Shown here piece by piece: positions 1-8,063 of a DNA stretch of 64,000 nucleotides. The notes below the pieces were generated by a model. The model did no database searches. It was not told the origin of the DNA and saw only the letters and a program-made list of their open reading frames with translations. The position numbers and the translations under genes were made by a program. The DNA is from Maritalea mediterranea (GTDB lineage Bacteria; Pseudomonadota; Alphaproteobacteria; Rhizobiales; Devosiaceae), in the NCBI RefSeq assembly GCF_021568695.1, contig NZ_JAKGTI010000001.1, positions 496,001 to 560,000 of the forward strand, in the 5' to 3' direction. Position 1 is the first letter of the stretch. The number at the start of each line of letters is the position of its first letter.

Positions 1-203
1 GTGGCGTCCACATCCATGGCGTCTAGCTCGGCGGTGGCAATTTCCACCCCGGTACGCTCTTTCACGGACTTGGCGATCTCATCGCACTTAAATTTACGAC
101 GGCTGGCCAGCGTGATTTTGCTGAAAATGTCGGCGTTCATCGCCATTTTGTGCACACCGACGGATCCGACGCCCCCGGCGCCAATGACAAGTACATTCCC
201 CAT
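1..203 (-). CDS. Carboxynorspermidine/carboxyspermidine dehydrogenase (CASDH), N-terminal part
   Basis: Read on the minus strand from ATG at 203, the protein begins MGNVLVIGAGGVGSVGVHK and runs off the window after about 67 residues. The GAGGVGSV loop is a Rossmann NAD(P)-binding motif, and the start matches the saccharopine-dehydrogenase-like CASDH family, which reductively condenses putrescine or diaminopropane with aspartate semialdehyde. An AAAGGA ribosome site lies about 8 bases upstream. It follows arginine decarboxylase by 24 bases on the same strand, so the two are probably cotranscribed and feed the alphaproteobacterial spermidine route that does not use decarboxylated SAM. The C-terminal part is outside the window, so CASDH and a general saccharopine dehydrogenase cannot be fully separated; the context favours CASDH. 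Confidence 0.8.
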   Translation of the reverse strand, partial: MGNVLVIGAGGVGSVGVHKMAMNADIFSKITLASRRKFKCDEIAKSVKERTGVEIATAELDAMDVDA

Positions 204-227
204 CAATTTAATCCTTTGTTTTAACGC

Positions 228-2168
228 CTAAGATTCAAAATAGGTATAGCCCGCAAGGCTATCCTTGTAAGCGGCAATCAGTTCGCGCCGCTCTGAAATT
301 GTCATTTCTTTCTGGCTCACCGCCTCATCTGCCCGCTGCCGGAACGCGGCCAAACAGGCCGACGCTTCATATTCCACGGCATTCAGCACTTCGGCAATGG
401 TGTCCCCTTCCACCTCATGCAGCAAGTCAAAATCGCCATTCTCTTTCAGCGAAATCGTGACCACATTGGTATCGCCAAACAGATTGTGCAAATCGCCTAG
501 CGTTTCCTGATAGGCCCCCACAAAGAAAACCCCGATATAGTAATCTTCCTCATCGGTGATCTCATGCACGGGCAATGTGTTGGACACCCCGTCGGCCAGC
601 ACAAATTTGTCCACCTTGCCGTCAGAATCGCACGTAATATCGGACAATACGGCCCGCCTTTCGGGCACTTCATTCAGGCGTTGCACGGGCATCACGGGAT
701 GCAATTGGTCGATGGCCCACACATCTGGCAAGCTTTGAAACAGCGAGAAATTGCCGTGATAAATATCAGCAAATCCGTCCAACTGCTCTTCCAATTGCGG
801 CGGAATCTCGATTTCGGCCGCATATTGCTTAAATTTGGAGACCAAATAACGAAACACGCTTTCCGCCCGCGCCATCGCGCGAATATTGAGATTGCCCCGG
901 CGAAAATAAGCGCGGATTTCATCGCGATAATAGATCGCGTCATTCACCGATTCCTGAAGCCGCTTGGAGGACAGATAAGAGGTGATGCCCAACAAATCTC
1001 TGATCAGATGGTGATCGTCCTCGCGCACTTCCGGCTCAACCTTACTGTCATATAAGGTGACATCCAAAATATCGAAAAGCAACATGGACGATAGCGCAAC
1101 AACGCCGCGGCCACTTTCGGTCACAATGTTTGGATGAGCAACGCCAGCATCATCCATGGCATATTTTACCGTTTCGACGATCGCTTCGCAATATTCCGCG
1201 AGGCCATAGTTTATCGAGTTTTCGTTTGCTTGCTTTTCGCCCGTATAATCAATACCCAGGCCGCCACCCAGATCAAGATATTGCAGCGGCAGGCCGAGCG
1301 ATTTCAACTCGGTGTAAAAGCGGCAGGCCTCGTTCACGGTGCGGCGAACATCGTTGATGTCGGGGATTTGCGAGCCCAGGTGGGAATGTTGCAACACCAA
1401 GCAATCTTCCATCCCCTCGGCTTTCAGCCGATCTACCACGTCAACCACATTATCAACAGTAATGCCAAAGCTAGAGCGGTCCCCCGAAGAGGTCGCCCAA
1501 TAGCCCTTGATCTGGTGGGTCAGTTTGATCCGCACGCCCAATGCCGGCTTTTCATTCAAATCCTTTGCGACCTTGAACACATGGTCCAGCTCTTTCGGGC
1601 TTTCCAGCACGATGATGGTGTTGAAGCCCATTTTGCGCGACATGATGGCAAGCCGGATAAACTCTTCATCTTTTACGCCATTGCAAATCAGCAGCGCTTC
1701 GCGCGACAGATTTTGCGCCAAGGCAATCAACAATTCCGGCTTGGACCCCACCTCTAGGCCATAGTGATATTGCCCACCGGTTTCCACAATCCGGCGCACC
1801 ACTTCGGCCTGCTGATTGACCTTAACCGGAAACACCCCGCGATAATCGCCTTGATAGTCATAGTCGCGGATGGCGGCCTTAAACCCTTCATTCAGTTCAA
1901 CAAGACTGGACTGCAGAAAAGAATTGACCCGCAACAACACCGGTGTGGTGATCCCGCGTACCCGCAAATCCTGCAAAATTGAGGGAATGCTTACCGGTGT
2001 GGCGTCGCGGTTTAAAACATCAATCAGGCCAGCGTCGCCGTTGGGCAAAACGCTCAAAATTTCATGTCCCCAGCGATCGATGCCGTAGATCTCGGCGCCC
2101 AGATTCTTTTCCAATTTCGGTGTCTCCAGATTGGTTGGCGTAAGCGGAGAATACAGTTTTCGTCTCAA
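228..2168 (-). CDS. speA: Biosynthetic arginine decarboxylase (PLP, fold III)
   Basis: Converts arginine to agmatine, the first step of the arginine branch of polyamine synthesis, in the cytoplasm. The 646-residue length is normal for SpeA. The PLP lysine lies in the VFPVKVNQQ motif (about residue 116), followed by the HLGSQ and LGGGLGIDY motifs of the alanine-racemase-like barrel, and the C-terminal sheet domain is present. The longest frame starts at a TTG (2166-2168) with no clear ribosome site. A second TTG at 2112-2114 has GGAG nine bases upstream and would give a protein 18 residues shorter, so the true start is uncertain. It lies just upstream of CASDH. Divergent from it, across a 226-base region, is an ABC receptor gene. 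Confidence 0.95.
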   Translation of the reverse strand: MRRKLYSPLTPTNLETPKLEKNLGAEIYGIDRWGHEILSVLPNGDAGLIDVLNRDATPVSIPSILQDLRVRGITTPVLLRVNSFLQSSLVELNEGFKAAIRDYDYQGDYRGVFPVKVNQQAEVVRRIVETGGQYHYGLEVGSKPELLIALAQNLSREALLICNGVKDEEFIRLAIMSRKMGFNTIIVLESPKELDHVFKVAKDLNEKPALGVRIKLTHQIKGYWATSSGDRSSFGITVDNVVDVVDRLKAEGMEDCLVLQHSHLGSQIPDINDVRRTVNEACRFYTELKSLGLPLQYLDLGGGLGIDYTGEKQANENSINYGLAEYCEAIVETVKYAMDDAGVAHPNIVTESGRGVVALSSMLLFDILDVTLYDSKVEPEVREDDHHLIRDLLGITSYLSSKRLQESVNDAIYYRDEIRAYFRRGNLNIRAMARAESVFRYLVSKFKQYAAEIEIPPQLEEQLDGFADIYHGNFSLFQSLPDVWAIDQLHPVMPVQRLNEVPERRAVLSDITCDSDGKVDKFVLADGVSNTLPVHEITDEEDYYIGVFFVGAYQETLGDLHNLFGDTNVVTISLKENGDFDLLHEVEGDTIAEVLNAVEYEASACLAAFRQRADEAVSQKEMTISERRELIAAYKDSLAGYTYFES

Positions 2169-2394
2169 TTAAAGGCGAAATGCCAATGAGCTTGACCGGG
2201 CCACTTTGTCAATTCATTTTTGCCCCGGCGGTCGATTTTCGCGCATATCCCCTTGTCGTAGCGACAGAATATGACACACGCACCATCCCAACATAGTTTG
2301 GCTTTTTAACGCAAGCCCCTCTTTTCAACCCTCAACAACCCGCATAAGCTGCCCTTGATGATAACCAGCACGATATTGGGGGAGGCCCAACACT

Positions 2395-3192
2395 ATGTCG
2401 ATCAAATCAACCTTTTTCGGACTAATTGCAGCCGGTTTGGCATCTGTTGCCCCGGTGCTGGCTGACGATTTGCCTGATTTGCAGGGGCGCACCATCGTAG
2501 CGGTGACGGAAAATGCCTACACACCGCTCAATTTTGTGGACCCCAAAACAGGGCAGGGCATCGGCTGGGAATATGATGCGTTTAACGAAATCGCGTCGCG
2601 GTTGAATGCTGAGGTGGACTGGCAGCTCTCAAGCTGGGACACGATGATCCAGGCCGTGCGGGATGGTCAGTTTGATGTGGGCATGGATGGCATCACCATC
2701 ACCGAAGAGCGCGCCACCCAGGTCGACTTTTCAGATCCTTATATGACGTCTGAGCAGTTTATGTTGGTGCGGGCAGACGAAGACCGCTTCTCCAGCGCTG
2801 CCGAATTTGCTGCCAACCCAAATCTGTTGTTTGGCGCTCAGGCTGGCACAACAAACTTCTATGTCGCGGTTTATGATGTGTTGGACGGGGATGAAGCAAA
2901 TCCGCGCATTAAGCTGTTCGAGACTTTCGGGGCAAGCGTTCAGGCGCTGAAGAGCGGCGATGTCGATTCCGTGCTGATGGATAACACCTCCGCGCAAGGA
3001 TATATCGGGGCCAATCCTGGGGCCTTTAAGGTGGTCGGCGATGCGCTGGGCACCGAACAGTTTGGCTTTATCTTCACGCCGGGCTCTGACCTCGTTGAAC
3101 CAATCAATGCTGCGCTCAAATCCATGCGCGAAGACGGCACGCTTGAAGCGTTGAACCAAAAATGGTTCTACGAATACAAAGCCAACCAATAA
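2395..3192 (+). CDS. Amino-acid-type ABC transporter substrate-binding protein
   Basis: A periplasmic receptor of the SBP_bac_3 family, 265 residues. Residues 1-23 form a signal peptide ending at about VLADD. The mature part begins [20 protein letters not shown] and has the family patterns [10 protein letters not shown] and [15 protein letters not shown] that build the polar amino-acid pocket. A strong GGGGGAGG site lies upstream of the ATG. A GC-rich hairpin (3200-3217) and then a permease gene follow on the same strand. Polar amino acids or opines are plausible ligands, but the sequence does not fix one. No ATP-binding subunit is adjacent, so the energising subunit must lie elsewhere or be shared. 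Confidence 0.9.
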   Translation: MSIKSTFFGLIAAGLASVAPVLADDLPDLQGRTIVAVTENAYTPLNFVDPKTGQGIGWEYDAFNEIASRLNAEVDWQLSSWDTMIQAVRDGQFDVGMDGITITEERATQVDFSDPYMTSEQFMLVRADEDRFSSAAEFAANPNLLFGAQAGTTNFYVAVYDVLDGDEANPRIKLFETFGASVQALKSGDVDSVLMDNTSAQGYIGANPGAFKVVGDALGTEQFGFIFTPGSDLVEPINAALKSMREDGTLEALNQKWFYEYKANQ

Positions 3193-3199
3193 TCTGACG

Positions 3200-3217
3200 G
3201 GCGGGGTCATCCCCGCC
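3200..3217 (+). other. Intercistronic hairpin between receptor and permease genes
   Basis: GGCGGGG, TCAT loop, CCCCGCC: a perfect 7-bp stem 8 bases after the receptor stop codon, with no T-run. It fits an mRNA-stabilising or processing hairpin that lets receptor exceed permease, as known for other ABC operons. That role is inferred. Confidence 0.6.
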
Positions 3218-3240
3218 TGCAAATCCCCTCGGAATTTTAT

Positions 3241-4071
3241 ATGCACGCCCCTCATCGCCGCGCTCAAGGCGGCTTTCAAATGCCCTATTGGCTGTTGGCC
3301 GCCATTTTGATCTCCGTTTTGATCATGTGGAACATTATCGCGGACCAAGGCTATCAGACCATTTTTTGGGCGCTGATGCGCGGGGTGACCACCACCATTT
3401 ATGTGACCACAGTGGCGTTCACGCTCGCGGTCATTTTGGGGTTGGTGATGGCCGTGTTGCGGCTATCCCCTTTGCGCTGGGTGCGGGAGTGCGCCACCTT
3501 TTATATCGAGATCGTTCGCGGCATCCCGATGCTGGTGTTGCTGTTCTATATCGCGTTTGTTGGTGCACCCTGGTTTGTGGACGCGTTCAACTGGGCCACC
3601 GGCCCGTTGCAGGCAAACGGGCTGATGGGTGAGTTGACCGTGCGCATGTTTGACTTTACCTGGCGCGCGATTATTGCCTTGACCATCTCTTATTCGGCCT
3701 TTTTGGCCGAAATATTTCGGGCGGGGATCGAAGCAGTTGATCGCGGGCAAATCGAGGCTGCCCGGGCATTGGGGCTGAAGCGCAAACACATTTTTCGCTT
3801 TATCGTCGCCCCCCAGGCCCTGCGCATGATTCTGCCGCCTTTGGGCAATGAACTGGTCGCCATGATCAAGGACAGCGCGCTTGTTTCCGCACTCGGAGTG
3901 CAGGACATCACACAATTGGGCAAAGTCTATTCTGCATCAACGTTCAAATTCTTTGAAACATACAATGTTGTGGCCTTCCTTTATCTGGTGATGACCATTT
4001 CTCTGACACTGGTGGTGCGCTGGCTTGAGCGCATTTTAGGGCAGGCGGATCGACAATCCTCAACGAATTGA
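3241..4071 (+). CDS. Amino-acid ABC transporter permease (HisM/GlnP type)
   Basis: An inner-membrane permease of the polar amino-acid (HEAAT) family, 276 residues. It has TM segments near residues 17-35, 50-75, 95-115 and beyond, and the family start of the transmembrane domain, RGVTTTIYVTTVAFTLAVILG. The cytoplasmic EAA loop reads EAARALGLKRKHIFRFIVAPQALRMILPPLGNE, the usual ATPase contact. A second in-frame ATG at 3280 follows an AAGG-like site and gives a protein 13 residues shorter, so the start is uncertain. It pairs with the receptor 48 bases upstream. With only one permease gene, it may act as a homodimer with an unlinked ATPase. Confidence 0.9.
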   Translation: MHAPHRRAQGGFQMPYWLLAAILISVLIMWNIIADQGYQTIFWALMRGVTTTIYVTTVAFTLAVILGLVMAVLRLSPLRWVRECATFYIEIVRGIPMLVLLFYIAFVGAPWFVDAFNWATGPLQANGLMGELTVRMFDFTWRAIIALTISYSAFLAEIFRAGIEAVDRGQIEAARALGLKRKHIFRFIVAPQALRMILPPLGNELVAMIKDSALVSALGVQDITQLGKVYSASTFKFFETYNVVAFLYLVMTISLTLVVRWLERILGQADRQSSTN

Positions 4072-4232
4072 GCCAGCAAAACTCACCAATTGGGCGCGGC
4101 CACCCACAAGATCACGACAGGTTTGACCGATATATTGGCTCGAATGCGTTTCAAATACCAACAGTGATCTTGATTGGAAATTCACAAAAGACGCGAACAG
4201 TGAAATAAGTTAATTCACGTTGGAGTGAAATA

Positions 4233-4433
4233 ATGCTGGCGCGTGTGATGAACTTTGTCGAAATGAACAGCGTAACCGTTCTGGTGCTTTCCGCTGTCGT
4301 GCTGGTGCTTTACGTGGTTGCGCGCACGCTTTCGGCCCGATGGCCGGTGGCGCTCACCTTCTCCACACTTCCCATAATTGTATTTATATTTTACACCCAA
4401 AATGGCGGGCCTTTTGGCGCCGGAATGTTTTAG
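4233..4433 (+). CDS. Small membrane protein of unknown function
   Basis: A 66-residue frame beginning MLARVMNFVEMNSVTV, with two hydrophobic spans (about residues 13-31 and 40-54) separated by the basic TLSARWP loop. A GGAG site lies 7 bases before the ATG, which is the main reason to accept it. No family is recognised. It sits alone between the permease and the peroxiredoxin, with over 140 bases on each side. It could be a real two-span protein or a chance frame. Confidence 0.45.
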   Translation: MLARVMNFVEMNSVTVLVLSAVVLVLYVVARTLSARWPVALTFSTLPIIVFIFYTQNGGPFGAGMF

Positions 4434-4574
4434 CCAACATTAGGCCGCTTTGCGCAATCCGATTTTCACCCCTCGCCAAAAATCGCAAAAACATTCGGTG
4501 TTTGCCTATTTCAAACCGGGTGCTAAAAGCCCATATTGTACTTAAAGATTTTGGCAAACCGAAAGGAATATGAC

Positions 4575-5210
4575 ATGGGATTGCTGATCGGCGATGAAGC
4601 CCCGAATTTTGAAGCGGACACAACTGAAGGCCGCATTAACTTCCATGACTATATTAATGGGTCTTGGGCGGTCTTGTTCTCGCACCCAAAGAACTTTACG
4701 CCAGTTTGCACAACAGAATTGGGCTTTACTTCGAAATTGAAGCCGGAATTTGAAAAGCGCGGCGTGAAGGTGTTGGGCCTTTCCGTGGACCCGATTGAAG
4801 ATCATAAAGCCTGGGCTGGCGATATTGAGGAAACTCAGGGAACAGCGCTGAACTTCCCGCTGATTGCAGACCCGGATGGTGAAGTCGCCAAAAAATATGC
4901 GATGATCCACCCCAATGCGGACAACACTTTGACGGTGCGTTCCGTCTTCGTGATCGGGCCGGACAAAAAAATCAAACTGAAGATTGAATATCCTGCCTCG
5001 ACAGGCCGAAACTTCAACGAAGTGCTGCGCGTGATCGATTCACTGCAACTCACAGCCAACCACCAGGTGGCAACGCCGGTGAACTGGCAAGATGGTGAGG
5101 ATGTGATCATCGTGCCTGCGCTCTCGAATGAAGAGGCGAAGAAAAAGTTTCCTGATGGCTGGAACGAGGTTAAGCCCTATCTGCGCATTGTGAAGCAGCC
5201 TGGCGCGTAA
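4575..5210 (+). CDS. 1-Cys peroxiredoxin (Prx6 family)
   Basis: Reduces hydrogen peroxide and organic hydroperoxides in the cytoplasm. The ATG at 4575 is chosen because AAAGGA lies 8 bases upstream and the protein then starts MGLLIGDEAPNFEAD as Prx6 proteins do; this gives 211 residues. The peroxidatic cysteine is C45 in the FTPVCTTELG motif. No other cysteine occurs in the protein, so it must use an external reductant. The long C-terminal arm (WQDGEDVIIVP, then FPDGWNEVKPYLR) is the Prx6 dimerisation domain. It is a single gene closed by a strong terminator. Confidence 0.95.
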   Translation: MGLLIGDEAPNFEADTTEGRINFHDYINGSWAVLFSHPKNFTPVCTTELGFTSKLKPEFEKRGVKVLGLSVDPIEDHKAWAGDIEETQGTALNFPLIADPDGEVAKKYAMIHPNADNTLTVRSVFVIGPDKKIKLKIEYPASTGRNFNEVLRVIDSLQLTANHQVATPVNWQDGEDVIIVPALSNEEAKKKFPDGWNEVKPYLRIVKQPGA

Positions 5211-5232
5211 CGGGCAACAGCATCGAAATGAT

Positions 5233-5262
5233 AAAGGGCGACCCACCGGGTCGCCCTTTTTT
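5233..5262 (+). terminator. Rho-independent terminator, probably bidirectional
   Basis: GGGCGACCC, loop ACC, GGGTCGCCC (5236-5256) flanked by AAA upstream and six T downstream. It lies 22 bases after the peroxiredoxin stop and just before the end of the convergent lipoprotein gene. Confidence 0.9.
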
Positions 5263-5268
5263 AGTGGG

Positions 5269-5853
5269 TTAGAGACGCGCCAGCCGCGCTTCTTCTTGCG
5301 CTTGTATATCGCGCAACTCACGCTCCTCGCGGCTGCGTATCTTGAACGCATCGTTCAAATCCGAGTTTAGCCAGGTCAGGCGGCGGGCCAGCTGATCCCG
5401 CTCTGGCTGCGGTGTTGCGGAATCGGCGATCTGTTTGGTGATTTGCTCAATTTCTTGCTGGATTCGCTTAATTTCCGTGTCAGCGGCGTAAACATCCTTG
5501 GCCGCCACATAAACTCTCAAAAACGAAACCCCTTTTTCCCCCTGGCAAACATTGCGGTAAGTGCGGCCGGCCACACCAACCTCAGCCGCTTTCGAGGGGG
5601 TGCAATATCGTTGCAGCCCTTGCTGATATCCTTGCATATATTGCGCGCGGTCAACACTGATGCCATGTTCTGAGCAGGCTTTCTGATGTTCGGCAAATTG
5701 AGATGAAGTTTGCCCCAGCGCCCCATCCATAAAGCCTACCTGCACCCAGTCACCGGTTTCACATTGCGCTTTGCTCAGGCTGGCACACCCTGCCAAAAGT
5801 GCGATGGCGAAGAACAAGCCGACGGATAAAAGAATACGCATGAAAATCCCCAT
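5269..5853 (-). CDS. DUF2799-type lipoprotein
   Basis: A 194-residue exported lipoprotein. The signal peptide ends in the lipobox LLAGC (residues 19-23), so it should be anchored by a lipid on that cysteine. The conserved part contains CETGDWVQVGFMDGALG, GISVDRAQYMQGYQQGLQRYC and VAGRTYRNVCQ, the DUF2799 pattern of paired cysteines. The last 70 residues form a charged helical region rich in Glu, Arg and Gln (LARRLTWLNSDLNDAFKIRS) that may be a coiled coil. A second ATG at 5841 is possible. Function is unknown for the family. It is transcribed toward the shared terminator. Confidence 0.8.
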   Translation of the reverse strand: MGIFMRILLSVGLFFAIALLAGCASLSKAQCETGDWVQVGFMDGALGQTSSQFAEHQKACSEHGISVDRAQYMQGYQQGLQRYCTPSKAAEVGVAGRTYRNVCQGEKGVSFLRVYVAAKDVYAADTEIKRIQQEIEQITKQIADSATPQPERDQLARRLTWLNSDLNDAFKIRSREERELRDIQAQEEARLARL

Positions 5854-5915
5854 TTTTGCCTATCAAGGCAGATAAAGCCTGCTTGATCAATATGAGATTC
5901 CACAAAGGCGGCAAA

Positions 5916-6266
5916 CTAAAGGCTGTCGCGCACCTTTTTGGGCAGTTTGGCAAAAACGATTTTATAGGCGTTCTCAATATAGGCGTGAAAAGTCTCTGTG
6001 TCCCAGCCCGCATCTTCATTCACCTGCACCCATTTGGCGCGCGCCAAATATTTTGCGGGCTCAATGCCCTCTTGCTCGGGCAGAATGCGGTAACTGTCAT
6101 CGCTGGCTTTAAAGCTGACAACATCCTTGTCCAGATTGTCCCATCGGCTGTAAATGGCAAAGATTTTCCCCCCAACCTTAAACACCGAGGCGTCCCCCCA
6201 TTGCACCACATGGGTGGTGTGCGGCAGGGCAAAGCAAAAATCCTCAAATTGATCGCGCGTCAGCAC
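5916..6266 (-). CDS. MmcQ/YjbR family protein
   Basis: A 116-residue cytoplasmic protein of the MmcQ/YjbR fold, a small DNA-binding-like domain of uncertain role. Recognisable parts are the start DQFEDFCFALPHTTHVVQWGD, the strand KVGGKIFAIYS, and RAKWVQVNEDAGWDTETFHAYIENAYKIVFAKLPKK. The start is a GTG at 6264-6266, one base after the msrA stop codon. An out-of-frame ATG overlaps there and was not used. Translational coupling with msrA is likely, and it is the last gene of a three-gene minus-strand unit. Confidence 0.85.
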   Translation of the reverse strand: MLTRDQFEDFCFALPHTTHVVQWGDASVFKVGGKIFAIYSRWDNLDKDVVSFKASDDSYRILPEQEGIEPAKYLARAKWVQVNEDAGWDTETFHAYIENAYKIVFAKLPKKVRDSL

Positions 6267-6267
6267 A

Positions 6268-6903
6268 TTACGCCCCCGCGCAAGTGACGCCGGTGCCCTT
6301 CAGGCCGCAATAGCCGCCAGGGTTTTTCGCCAGATATTGCTGGTGATAATCCTCGGCAAAATAAAAAGGGGCCGCTGGTGCAATCTCGGTCGTGATCCGC
6401 CCCATATTCGCTTTGTCGAGTTGGGCTTGGAACTGATCGCGGGACCGTTCAACCGCGGCCAGCTGTTCCGGGCTGGTGGTGTAAATGGCGGAGCGATATT
6501 GTGTGCCCCGATCATTTCCCTGGCGCATACCCTGCGTCGGATCATGTTCTTCCCAGAACTTGCGCAGGATCTCTTCAAGCGTAATCACCTTGGGGTCAAA
6601 ATTGATCAACACGGCTTCTGTGTGACCCGTCTTGCCGGTGCAGGTCTCATGATAGGTGGGGTTTGGCGTATGTCCGCCCTGATAGCCAACTGCCGTCACC
6701 CAAACGCCGTCCAGCTGCCAGAACAGCCGTTCCGCCCCCCAAAAACAGCCCATCCCCACATAGAGCATCTCATTGCCCGCCGGGTAGGGGCCTTTCAGCG
6801 GATTGCCATTAACAAAATGATGGCTGGCGGTGGGCAATTCGTCCTCGCGCCCGGGCAGCGCTTCACTCTGGCTCACCACATGGCTTGGTTTGGTCATAAA
6901 CAT
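6268..6903 (-). CDS. msrA: Peptide methionine sulfoxide reductase MsrA
   Basis: Reduces the S form of methionine sulfoxide in damaged proteins. The ATG at 6901-6903 is chosen because GGAAGGA lies 8 bases upstream and the previous gene stops at 6906; an open frame extends further upstream but overlaps that gene. The protein has 211 residues. The catalytic C53 is in [12 protein letters not shown], followed by [18 protein letters not shown] and the [22 protein letters not shown] signature. Resolving cysteines C199 and C208 are in the C-terminal tail ([16 protein letters not shown]). It sits between a membrane protein and YjbR, with gaps of only 1-2 bases. Confidence 0.96.
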   Translation of the reverse strand: MFMTKPSHVVSQSEALPGREDELPTASHHFVNGNPLKGPYPAGNEMLYVGMGCFWGAERLFWQLDGVWVTAVGYQGGHTPNPTYHETCTGKTGHTEAVLINFDPKVITLEEILRKFWEEHDPTQGMRQGNDRGTQYRSAIYTTSPEQLAAVERSRDQFQAQLDKANMGRITTEIAPAAPFYFAEDYHQQYLAKNPGGYCGLKGTGVTCAGA

Positions 6904-6905
6904 GT

Positions 6906-7241
6906 CTACAATCCTTCCACATTCATAAAGCGCTTGTGAGACCGGGTGCGGCCCAAATAGAGCAATAAAGCGCCGATTATGCCGAACACCAGCCAGCCCG
7001 GGGCACCTAAAATGGTCACGAAAATCGGATCCCAGATCACGGGATGAACATAGCGCTGGATCACCGCCTGCAAAGTATTCAGCGTGAGTGTGCCCAAAGC
7101 TTGGTCGATCTTGAACCATGTCTCCCCCAGCGGGGTAAACACAAAACTGGAACTGGCAAACATGCGCGCGCCATCCATCACCACCAGCAACAGCGTGATG
7201 GCGAGAAAAAACGTACCGATAAATCTAATGGTCAATCGCAT
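6906..7241 (-). CDS. Uncharacterised two-span membrane protein
   Basis: A 111-residue protein starting [24 protein letters not shown]. One TM helix lies at about residues 5-22. A second lies at about 77-96 ([19 protein letters not shown]) and is followed by a basic tail (RTRSHKR). Between them is an extracytoplasmic loop with a helical stretch ([23 protein letters not shown]). I do not recognise a characterised family. It is the first gene of a unit with msrA, whose start codon follows the stop by 2 bases, so a link to envelope or oxidative maintenance is possible but unproven. Confidence 0.75.
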   Translation of the reverse strand: MRLTIRFIGTFFLAITLLLVVMDGARMFASSSFVFTPLGETWFKIDQALGTLTLNTLQAVIQRYVHPVIWDPIFVTILGAPGWLVFGIIGALLLYLGRTRSHKRFMNVEGL

Positions 7242-7425
7242 TTTGGCCGCCTTGCACCTGGGCCAACTGGCCGCAATTTGTCTTTGTCCCCAAGATAAAC
7301 ATAAATTAATTCAATTCAACGGCAGAAACATGTTCGTGAACACTTGCGATCTTGATTGTGATCAGTATATTGCAGCCCAATCTGTTCGGCATAATCGCCA
7401 CGGCGACGAAAGCCCGTTCAGCACA

Positions 7426-7479
7426 TTCCGGCAGTGAGAACTGTCGCGTCGGAGAGGTGGCCGAGTGGTCGAAGGCGCC
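7426..7479 (+). pseudogene. Partial duplicate of the tRNA-Ser 5' region
   Basis: These 54 bases match 7543-7596 with only three differences. They carry 25 bases of upstream flank plus the first 29 bases of the tRNA (acceptor 5' strand and D arm), then diverge before the anticodon. The flank holds a GNRA-loop hairpin (GGCAGT-GAGA-ACTGTC) that is also present before the intact gene. There is no anticodon or T arm, so this copy cannot make a tRNA. Confidence 0.75.
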
Positions 7480-7567
7480 AAGAACCAGCTTGCCTGGTTC
7501 GCTCCAAAAAAGCAGCGTGCGTCGCTTGCTTTGGACCAAATGTTCTGGCAGTGAAAACTGCCGCGTC

Positions 7568-7657
7568 GGAGAGGTGGCCGAGTGGTCGAAGGCGCACGCC
7601 TGGAACGCGTGTAGGCGGGTAACCGTCTCGAGGGTTCGAATCCCTCTCTCTCCGCCA
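7568..7657 (+). tRNA. tRNA-Ser(GGA)
   Basis: A class II tRNA of 90 bases including encoded CCA. The acceptor is GGAGAGG paired with TCTCTCC, and the D arm is GCCGAGTGGTCGAAGGC. The anticodon stem CACGC/GCGTG has loop CTGGAAC (anticodon GGA). A long variable arm follows, and the T arm is GAGGG-TTCGAAT-CCCTC. It reads UCC and UCU serine codons. A GGCAGT-GAAA-ACTGCC hairpin lies just upstream at about 7547-7562. Confidence 0.97.
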
Positions 7658-8063
7658 TTTCCTTTTTTAACCGTCGAAATGCTCCGACACCTTGAATGGT
7701 GAGGGGCGAAGTCTTTTCGTCCGCGAATTAGTCGTTCTCTCCGCAATATCAGCCGTTTGCGATCCATCGTGTCCGCGTGAGGCTCACGAAACAGTCTGGG
7801 ATGCAGTGCCTGCCATGTGGTCGGGTCAAGTCAGGGGACGCTGCGTCTTCGCATCGGTCGAGGAAAGGACAAATGTCGCTTCAACTGCTCAGTCAGTGCG
7901 GCGTTGAGCGATCGTGCCACGGCGCCTTCTTTCCATAGATCGGGGCTGATTTGTAAGATAGCGCACGTCGAAAAGCTTCTATATGCAGCAGCCTTTATGT
8001 TGGTTTCGTTAAATTATACAGGGCTTTATTTGCAAAGAAACGCAAACGCTGTACTCTATCTAT
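7658..8063 (+). other. Intergenic region between tRNA-Ser and the Anbu operon
   Basis: About 400 bases with no convincing gene. Short open frames here lack ribosome sites and family resemblance. A T-run just after the tRNA (7661-7667) may help end its transcript. The promoter of the following operon should lie near the right end, but I cannot place it with confidence. Confidence 0.5.

Noticed and set aside
1-231. Plus-strand open frame of 76 codons
   Set aside because: It lies opposite the Rossmann-motif start of the CASDH gene and its residues show no protein-like pattern.
7451-7540. A second complete tRNA gene
   Set aside because: Only the acceptor 5' strand and D arm are present; no anticodon stem or T arm can be drawn.
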